A stretch of 20,605 nucleotides of DNA from CAYWTX01 sp964461295 (GTDB lineage Bacteria > Planctomycetota > Phycisphaerae > SM23-33). Under the pieces are notes generated by a model. That model saw nothing but the letters and a program-made list of their open reading frames with translations, had not been told where the DNA came from and searched no databases. Positions 15,292 through 20,605 of this stretch are shown one piece after another. Where the stretch lies: NCBI GenBank assembly GCA_964461295.1, contig CAYWTX010000021.1, positions 1 to 20,605 of the forward strand. The letters are read 5' to 3'. Each line of letters starts with the position of its first letter. The stretch's first letter is position 1. The position numbers and the translations under genes are program-made.

Positions 15292-17090
15292 TATTCCTCC
15301 CCCGCTTCCAGCACGGCCAGGAACGCCTTCTGCGGAATCTCCACGTTGCCCACCATCTTCATGCGCTTCTTGCCGGCCTTCTGCTTCTCCAGCAGCTTGC
15401 GCTTGCGGGTGATGTCGCCGCCGTAGCACTTGGCCGTCACGTTCTTCCCAACGGCCTTGATCGTCTCGCGGGCGATCACGCGCGAGCCGATCGCCGCCTG
15501 TAGCGGAATCTCGAACAGGTGGCGGCTGATCTCCTTGCGCAGCTTGGCGATGATCGCCCGCCCGCGCTTCTCCGCCTTGCTGCGGTGCATGATGGCCGAC
15601 AGGGCGTCCATCTTCTGGTTGTTCACCAGGATGTCCACCTTCACCAGGTTGTCCGCGCGGTAGCCCAGCACCTCGTAGTCCATCGTGCCGTACCCGCGAG
15701 TGGCGCTCTTCAGCTTGTCGTAGAAGTCGTAGATGATCTCCGCCAGCGGCAGCTCGTAGCTCAGGATCACCCGCTCCGAGGACAGGTACTCGGTCTTCTT
15801 GTACGTCCCGCGCCGGTCCTCGCACAGTTTCATCACCCCGCCGATGGCGTCGGCCGGAATGATCAGGTCCGCTCGCACGAACGGCTCGCGAATCTCCAGG
15901 ATGGTCGATGGGTCGGGCAAGTCCCCGGCCGAGTCGACTTCGACGATCTCGTTCTTCATCGTGAGGACCTGGTAGGGCACGGTGGGCGCGGTCTGCACGA
16001 CCTCCACGCCGTGCTCGCGCTCCAGCCGCTCCTGCACGATGTCCATGTGCAGCATGCCCAGGAACCCGCAGCGGAAGCCGAAGCTCAGCGCCTCGGAGTT
16101 GATCGGCACGAACGTCAGGGCCCCGTCGTTGAGCTGGAGCTTCTGCAGCGAATCGCGAAGTTGCGGGAACTGCGTGCCCGACCCGGGGTACAGGTCGCAG
16201 AACACCATCTGCTGCGGCGGGCGGTAGCCCGGCAGCGACTCGGCGGCCGGGTTGTTCGCCAGCGTGACCGTGTCGCCGACGTGCACGGCCGCCACCGAAC
16301 GGATGTTCGCGACGGCGTAGCCGACGTCCCCGGCCCAGAGCGAATCGACGGCGATCGCGCGCGGGCGGAACTTGCCCAAGCCCGTCAGCGTGTACACCTC
16401 GCCGGTGCCCATCATGCGGATCTTGTCGCCGACGCGCAGGGCGCCGTCGAACACGCGGACGTAGACGATCACGCCGCGGTAGTCGTCGTAGCTGCTGTCG
16501 AAGATGAGGGCCTTGGTGGGACCGTCGGGGTTGCCCCCCGGCGACGGCAGGCGTTTCACGATCGCCTCCATCAGGTCCTCGACGCCCAGTCCGCTCTTGG
16601 CCGAGACGAACAGGCATTCCTCCGCCGCCTGTCCGAGCAGGTGCTCGACCTCCATGGCGGTGTCTTCGGGCCGGGCGGCCGGCATGTCGATCTTGTTGAT
16701 CACCGGCACCAGCGTGAGCCTGGCGCGCTGGGCGAAGTGCGCGTTGGCGACAGTCTGAGCCTCGACGCCCTGCGAGGCGTCCACCACCAGCAGCGCCCCC
16801 TCGCACGCGGCCAGGGAGCGGCTCACCTCGTAATGGAAGTCAACGTGACCCGGCGTGTCGATGAGGTTGAGCATGTACGCCCGGCCTTCGTACTCGTAGT
16901 CGATGGTGACGGCGGAGGCCTTGATGGTAATGCCGCGTTCGCGTTCCAGGTCCATGTCGTCGAGGCACTGGTCGCGGAACTCGCGCGGGGTGATGGCCCC
17001 GCAGCGCAGGAGCATCCGGTCGGCCAGGGTGCTCTTGCCGTGGTCAATGTGCGCGATGATGCTGAAGTTGCGGATGTACTGCTGATCCAT
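15291..17090 (-). CDS. lepA: Elongation factor 4 (LepA) translational GTPase
   Basis: EF4 is a ribosome-binding GTPase of the EF-G family that acts on stalled or early elongation complexes. The 599 residues match the family length. The GTPase motifs are AHIDHGKST (13-21), ERERGITIKAS (switch I), DTPGHVDF, NKIDMPAARPED and SAKSGLG. Later come the EF4-specific segments YGTMDYEVLGYR and the C-terminal YGGDITRKRKLLEKQKAGKKR with VGNVEIPQKAFLAVL. The protein ends LEAGEE and its stop codon is the junction with the restriction remnant. The start at 17090 has no clear Shine-Dalgarno sequence, and a TAGAAT -10 box lies just upstream, so the mRNA may be leaderless. Confidence 0.97.
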   Translation of the reverse strand: MDQQYIRNFSIIAHIDHGKSTLADRMLLRCGAITPREFRDQCLDDMDLERERGITIKASAVTIDYEYEGRAYMLNLIDTPGHVDFHYEVSRSLAACEGALLVVDASQGVEAQTVANAHFAQRARLTLVPVINKIDMPAARPEDTAMEVEHLLGQAAEECLFVSAKSGLGVEDLMEAIVKRLPSPGGNPDGPTKALIFDSSYDDYRGVIVYVRVFDGALRVGDKIRMMGTGEVYTLTGLGKFRPRAIAVDSLWAGDVGYAVANIRSVAAVHVGDTVTLANNPAAESLPGYRPPQQMVFCDLYPGSGTQFPQLRDSLQKLQLNDGALTFVPINSEALSFGFRCGFLGMLHMDIVQERLEREHGVEVVQTAPTVPYQVLTMKNEIVEVDSAGDLPDPSTILEIREPFVRADLIIPADAIGGVMKLCEDRRGTYKKTEYLSSERVILSYELPLAEIIYDFYDKLKSATRGYGTMDYEVLGYRADNLVKVDILVNNQKMDALSAIMHRSKAEKRGRAIIAKLRKEISRHLFEIPLQAAIGSRVIARETIKAVGKNVTAKCYGGDITRKRKLLEKQKAGKKRMKMVGNVEIPQKAFLAVLEAGEE

Positions 17091-17096
17091 CCCGCG

Positions 17097-17125
17097 ATTC
17101 TAGCAGGAACTGGCCTCCACGGGAA
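17097..17125 (-). promoter_or_regulatory. Possible promoter giving leaderless lepA mRNA
   Basis: On the minus strand TAGAAT (17102-17097) is a -10-like box (4 of 6 consensus bases, including the key flanking T, A and final T). The hexamer 17 bp upstream, TTCCCG (17125-17120), matches TTGACA at only three positions. The expected start site, about seven bases past the box, coincides with the lepA ATG at 17090. Confidence 0.35.
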
Positions 17126-17129
17126 GTGC

Positions 17130-17572
17130 GAGGAGGGATTGGCAGGTCCGCGGGACGCCCGCGCCAACCACAGGCTCCTTCTGGGGATCGAGAAGGCCGA
17201 CAGAAGCCGTGCGAGGTGCGGGTAACGACAAGGGCCTTGCCCCCGCTGGGGGCCTCAGTTGGCCTGGGCTACATTCCATCAGCCCCTTGGGCTGAGGAGG
17301 ATGCACCAATGATGCCACAGTCTCCGGAACGCTCTGCCCTTGCGCAAGCCGGCCGGGCGCGAGCGGAGGCCCGCTCTGCTCATTGTTCTCAAGGAGGAAG
17401 GCGCGAAGTATGTGCTCAAGCGGATGAAGATCCGCCACCAACCGCCCGAGCCGGCACACCGACTCGGTGGAAGTCACTTCGCCATGCCCTCGTACGGGAA
17501 GAAAGAGGCGATCCCAGTCCATCGGCCTCCGTCCGCTGTCGGTACGATCGCTCCTCTTGCTGGGCGCCGACC
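17130..17572. other. Gene-free stretch with GC palindromes upstream of lepA
   Basis: No convincing gene is seen. It holds two clean palindromes, GCCCCC-GCT-GGGGGC (17239-17253) and TCAGCCC-CTT-GGGCTGA (17279-17295), then an unbroken forward frame from about 17340 whose translation does not look like a protein I recognise. The palindrome pair with an intervening CCTGGGCTA word resembles repeats I associate with REP-like elements in planctomycete genomes, but this is from memory. It lies between lepA and the downstream end of the cyclase-repeat gene. Confidence 0.5.
17279..17295. repeat. Palindrome, 7-bp stem
   Basis: TCAGCCC and GGGCTGA pair around CTT, without a following T-tract. Together with GCCCCC-GCT-GGGGGC at 17239-17253 it forms a pair of hairpins 25 bp apart, suggesting a repeat unit rather than a lone terminator. 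Confidence 0.6.
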
Positions 17573-19867
17573 CTACTTGCCCTTGTCCGCCTTCTGCAAT
17601 CCCGCCGCGAAGAAGAGCATGTTCGTCATCAGGCGCTCGGCGGAGTCCGCGTCGTAGCCGGCCAGGCCGTACAACAAGTAGCCCACCAACCCCGCGGAGA
17701 GGTCCTCGGGGCTGAAGATGACGGCCGGGCGGCGGCCGTCCTGCATCACCACGCGGAGGCGAGGCAGCGTCTTCTCGTCGTCGGCGAGCCGCGTCGCGTA
17801 GCGTTCACGGTAGCGGACCTTCGCGATCTCGAACGGCCCGCCGGCATACAGCGGGTACTGGCGCGACATCAGCCCTTCCTTGCCTTGGCTAACCAGCGGG
17901 GCGACCTGCTTGCGGAGCGATTCGGTGAAGGCCTCCGAGCCGCCGGCGGCGTCGGCCAGCAGCGTGCCGCCGGCCTCGAAGAAGCGTCTCATCGCCGGCG
18001 TCTGGGCCTCGTCCAGCGTGAAGGCCCCCGTGCCGGTGATGTGGGCGGTCGGCCAGCGCCCCGCGTCCAGATCGGCGATGTCCACCTGCCCCGGGCGCAG
18101 CAGCACGTTGTGGCGCTGCTCGGTCAGCCGCGCCAGCTTCTCCCATCCCAGCGGCTCGGGGTCCCAGTTGCCGGCGTACTTCAGCCGGGCCAGCGGGACG
18201 GTCGCCCTTGGCATCGCCTTGGCGGGCGGCGGCGCCGGCCAGACCGCCTGCCCGCGCGGGCGCAGCCTGCCGCCGTCGGTGGCGTAGACGTAGAGGTTGG
18301 CCAGCAGATCGTGCGTGGGGCCTCCCGCCGGCGAGGGGCCCTGTTGCATCGCCAGCGAGATCTCGCGCGGCGCGTGGATCGCCAGCAGCCGCACGCCGTT
18401 GCTGACGCCGAACAACCCCGCGCCCGCGCCCGCCTTGCCGTGGCAGGAGTACACCTGGTGATCGGCCGGGATGCGAGCCAGCGGCCATTCGGGCAGCACG
18501 CGCTGGTACGCCTTGCGCAGGTCGAGCGTGAAATCGCCGTTGTTGCACGCGGCCTCGGAGAGCACCATCCCGCCGCGGAGCATGAACGTCCGCAGGCGGG
18601 CGAGCTGCTCGCGCGTCATGTCCAGCGGCCCGGCCCCCGAAACGTACAGCACCGGCGCCTCCTGCCACGTCTCCAGGGCCGCGTTGGCGTCCACCACCTG
18701 CCAGCCCAGCGGGCGCTCGAAGTTGTAGGCCAGCCAGCGTGTCAGGCTCGACACGTCGCGCGGACGCGCGTTCCACTTGCCGCGCCACGCCAGCTTGTTC
18801 ATCAGCAGCGGCTGGCGCCCGCGGACCAGGAAGATCATCGCGAAGGCCGTGTCGGCCGCGCGATCGCCGTACGCCCAGCTGCCGTCGGCATTCTGCGTTT
18901 CCAGCAGCGCCCGCGTACCCTCGACGTGCCAGTCGCGTCCGCCGAAGTCGCGCCGCCCGCTGGCCTGGCCGACCCGCGACATGCACCACAGCCAGTAGTG
19001 CTGCCACTCGGCGCCTTTCCGCGGGTTCTCTCTCGCGTCGAAGCGTTCCGCCAGCCACGCCGTGCCCTTCTCGATCGCTTTGCTTTCTTCGGGGGCCGAG
19101 CAGCGTACGAACTGCTCGCCGCGCAGCATGTCGAAGCAGATGTACAGGCTCGCCAGTCCCGCGGCGGTCATCGACCCGTACGACCTGCACCGCATCGTGC
19201 GGGGATCGGCGCGGTAGCCCCAGCCGCCGTCGGCCTGCTGCTGGCTGAGCCAGTATTCCTCTGCCCGCCGCCAGAACGCCAGGGGCACCTCGACGCCGCG
19301 CCTCGCGCCCGCCCAGACGCCCAGCAGCGCCATCTGCGCGTTGGAGTTGTCGTGCGTCTCGCCCGCGGCGTTCGGTTCGGAGGGGCTGTACGTGTACGAG
19401 CCGTCGGGCGCCATCGCCTTCACCAGCCAATCCACGTCGCGTTGCAGGTGCCGGGCCGCGTTGGGGTCCTTCATGTCGGCCAGGGCGCATGCCCGCATGG
19501 CCACCGGATACGTGCCGCACAGCTTGGCCCGCACCAGCCATCGTGCCGCTCGCGTCAGCGGCTGGCTCTTCTCCGGCACGACCCCAGCCGTGAGAAGCGC
19601 GTGGGCGCACAGAGCGGTCTTACCGCCATGCCGGGCGTCCACATCGGGCGCCTCGCCGAGGCATCGCCCGTCTTTGTCGACCTGGCTCTCGATGTACGCG
19701 GCGGCCTTGGCGATGGCGCGGTCGACGTCTTCGACCGATGGATCGCTCCGCGCGGTCTGGGCCGGAACGGGTTGCGCAGTGAGGAGAATCGCCCCCGCGA
19801 GGACGCCGCCAAACCGCAAGCGGCGCCCAAGGGGGGGAATCCGCAATCCGCAATCCGCAATCCGCAA
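17573..19867 (-). CDS. Exported cyclase-repeat and DUF4159-like protein
   Basis: The 764-residue protein has a signal-peptide-like start (RRLRFGGVLAGAILLTAQ before PVPAQ). About residues 50-340 are helical repeats like those of prenyltransferase/terpene-cyclase toroids: DVDRAIAKAAAYIESQVDKDG, DVDWLVKAMAPDGSYTYS, EYWLSQQQADGGWGYRADP, RALLETQNADGSWAYGD. Two alpha/beta segments follow, resembling DUF4159, a class-I-glutamine-amidotransferase-like fold frequent in planctomycetes: one near APVLYVSGAGPLDMTREQ and MLRGGMVLSEAACNNGDFT, the second near HITGTGAFTLDEAQTPAMRR and FEAGGTLLADAAGGSEAFTE. The start is uncertain: TTG at 19867 has GGAG six bases upstream, overlapping the sppA stop region, and lies in a 7-bp repeat. 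Function is unknown; an envelope role is likely. It follows sppA. Confidence 0.68.
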   Translation of the reverse strand: MRIADCGLRIPPLGRRLRFGGVLAGAILLTAQPVPAQTARSDPSVEDVDRAIAKAAAYIESQVDKDGRCLGEAPDVDARHGGKTALCAHALLTAGVVPEKSQPLTRAARWLVRAKLCGTYPVAMRACALADMKDPNAARHLQRDVDWLVKAMAPDGSYTYSPSEPNAAGETHDNSNAQMALLGVWAGARRGVEVPLAFWRRAEEYWLSQQQADGGWGYRADPRTMRCRSYGSMTAAGLASLYICFDMLRGEQFVRCSAPEESKAIEKGTAWLAERFDARENPRKGAEWQHYWLWCMSRVGQASGRRDFGGRDWHVEGTRALLETQNADGSWAYGDRAADTAFAMIFLVRGRQPLLMNKLAWRGKWNARPRDVSSLTRWLAYNFERPLGWQVVDANAALETWQEAPVLYVSGAGPLDMTREQLARLRTFMLRGGMVLSEAACNNGDFTLDLRKAYQRVLPEWPLARIPADHQVYSCHGKAGAGAGLFGVSNGVRLLAIHAPREISLAMQQGPSPAGGPTHDLLANLYVYATDGGRLRPRGQAVWPAPPPAKAMPRATVPLARLKYAGNWDPEPLGWEKLARLTEQRHNVLLRPGQVDIADLDAGRWPTAHITGTGAFTLDEAQTPAMRRFFEAGGTLLADAAGGSEAFTESLRKQVAPLVSQGKEGLMSRQYPLYAGGPFEIAKVRYRERYATRLADDEKTLPRLRVVMQDGRRPAVIFSPEDLSAGLVGYLLYGLAGYDADSAERLMTNMLFFAAGLQKADKGK

Positions 19868-19868
19868 T
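19838..19868. repeat. 7-bp tandem repeat at the start of the DUF4159-like gene
   Basis: AATCCGC occurs four times in tandem (19838-19865), plus a partial AAT. Read on the minus strand it encodes the first codons of the DUF4159-like protein, giving residues that recur with period seven (three units equal 21 bases). A change in copy number would shift the reading frame. Confidence 0.75.
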
Positions 19869-19870
19869 TC

Positions 19871-20605
19871 TCACTCCGCTTTCCAGATCATCATGAACTG
19901 CGGCGTCTGGAGGCGGTCCAGGAGGCTGGCTTCCAGTTTCAGGCCCGGCTCCGACTTCGCCGCGAAGATGTCGAACAACGTCATCCTTCTTGAGTACCGA
20001 ACCACGCGGGCCTTCCGCAGCCCGGCGATCTTCTCGGCGCCCCTCACCGCGTCCTCCCAGTAGCCGATCTGGTCCACCAGCCCCATCTCCTTCGCCTCCT
20101 CGCCGAGGTAGATCTTGCCGTTCAGCGGCGCCGTTGTCGTCACCGTCGTCGGCTGGGCGTTGGGCTCCGCCGGCGGCATGGTGATCTTCACCTCCTTGGT
20201 CACCAGCTTGCCGCCGCGCCCGCCCCGAACGATGCCCTCAAACCGTTTCTGCATCGTGTCCAGCACCTCCTGGAGGTGCTGCTTCTGGTAGTCGGCCGGC
20301 TTCTTGAACAGGCTCATCTCGTCCTTCCACGCCTGGGCGGACGTGCTCTTCATCACGATCGGCTCCATGCCGATCTTGTCCAGCGTCCCGCGCAAAACCA
20401 CCCAGGTCGCGATCACGCCCACGCTGCCGGTGATGGTCGTGTTCTCGGCGAAGATCTCGTCGGCCGGGGCGGAAATGTAATACCCGCCGCTGGCGGCCAG
20501 GCCCGCCATCGATACGACGACCTTCTTGCCCTTGTCCTTCAGTTCGCCGATCCGGTGGTGAATCTGATCCGACGCGGCCACGGAACCGCCCGGCGAGTTC
20601 ACCCG
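19871..20605 (-). CDS. sppA: Signal peptide peptidase SppA (S49 family serine protease), 5' partial
   Basis: SppA is a membrane-anchored serine protease that degrades cleaved signal peptides. The window holds the C-terminal 244 residues; the gene continues past 20605. The family core starts with RVNSPGGSVAASD. It continues with the catalytic Ser segment AGLAASGGYYISAPADEI, then TITGSVGVI. A candidate catalytic Lys lies in the following segment, around KSTSAQAWKDE. The usual Gly-Arg-Val-xx-Gly-x-x-A-K motif appears as NGKIYLGEEAKEMGLVDQIG. About 29 residues (KLVTKEVKITMPPAEPNAQP followed by TTVTTTAPL) are inserted between the helical part and that motif. The stop overlaps the Shine-Dalgarno region of the next gene, so the two probably share a transcript. 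Confidence 0.88.
   Translation of the reverse strand, partial: RVNSPGGSVAASDQIHHRIGELKDKGKKVVVSMAGLAASGGYYISAPADEIFAENTTITGSVGVIATWVVLRGTLDKIGMEPIVMKSTSAQAWKDEMSLFKKPADYQKQHLQEVLDTMQKRFEGIVRGGRGGKLVTKEVKITMPPAEPNAQPTTVTTTAPLNGKIYLGEEAKEMGLVDQIGYWEDAVRGAEKIAGLRKARVVRYSRRMTLFDIFAAKSEPGLKLEASLLDRLQTPQFMMIWKAE

Noticed and set aside
17126..19993. 955-codon open frame on the plus strand
   Set aside because: It mirrors the minus-strand cyclase-repeat protein. Its composition is Arg, Ala and Gln biased with no family motifs.

Overview
The window is GC-rich (about two-thirds G+C by eye) and looks like chromosomal DNA of a Planctomycetota bacterium, perhaps class Phycisphaerae. The grounds are indirect: a flagellar flhB-flhA-flhF-flhG-sigma28 cluster sits beside planctomycete-style genes (a uroporphyrinogen-decarboxylase-like protein of unknown role, an exported HEAT protein, an agarase-like hydrolase, a cyclase-repeat/DUF4159-like exported protein, an SppA protease with an extra insertion). 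Short GC palindromes and a 7-bp tandem repeat lie between and inside genes. The phylum call is inference, not a database result.

Layout. 1-6070 (+): flagellar export and number-control genes. FlhB is cut by the left edge and also lacks its C-terminal autocleavage domain. FlhA, FlhF and FlhG follow with ATGA overlaps, so they are probably co-translated. A sigma28-family factor comes next, behind its own near-consensus sigma70 promoter and a leader with two strong hairpins. 6071-7377 (-): a UroD-like protein. 7598-8896 (+): an exported HEAT-repeat protein. 8941-10218 (-): a compact operon of an unknown 82-aa protein, a possible 35-aa protein and a hexose-6-phosphate-type epimerase. 10397-11146 (+): an alpha/beta-hydrolase lipoprotein. 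11287-17090 (-): lepA, a remnant of a type II restriction-modification gene starting at the lepA stop codon, an alkaline phosphatase lipoprotein, and an agarase-like hydrolase. 17091-17572: about 480 bp without a convincing gene but with GC palindromes. 17573-20605 (-): the cyclase-repeat/DUF4159-like protein downstream of sppA, which runs off the right edge.

How the genes work together. FlhB and FlhA are export-gate proteins. FlhF and FlhG set flagellar position and number. The sigma factor would direct late flagellar transcription. The other genes look like independent housekeeping or carbohydrate/phosphate scavenging functions.

The points most worth checking are the loss of the FlhB C-domain next to a hairpin repeat, a second copy of that hairpin after the sigma factor with a compensatory base change, the structured sigma-factor leader, the restriction remnant beside a phosphatase of different codon use, and the 7-bp repeat that encodes the start of a signal peptide. 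I found no clear wholly new system; these are local oddities.
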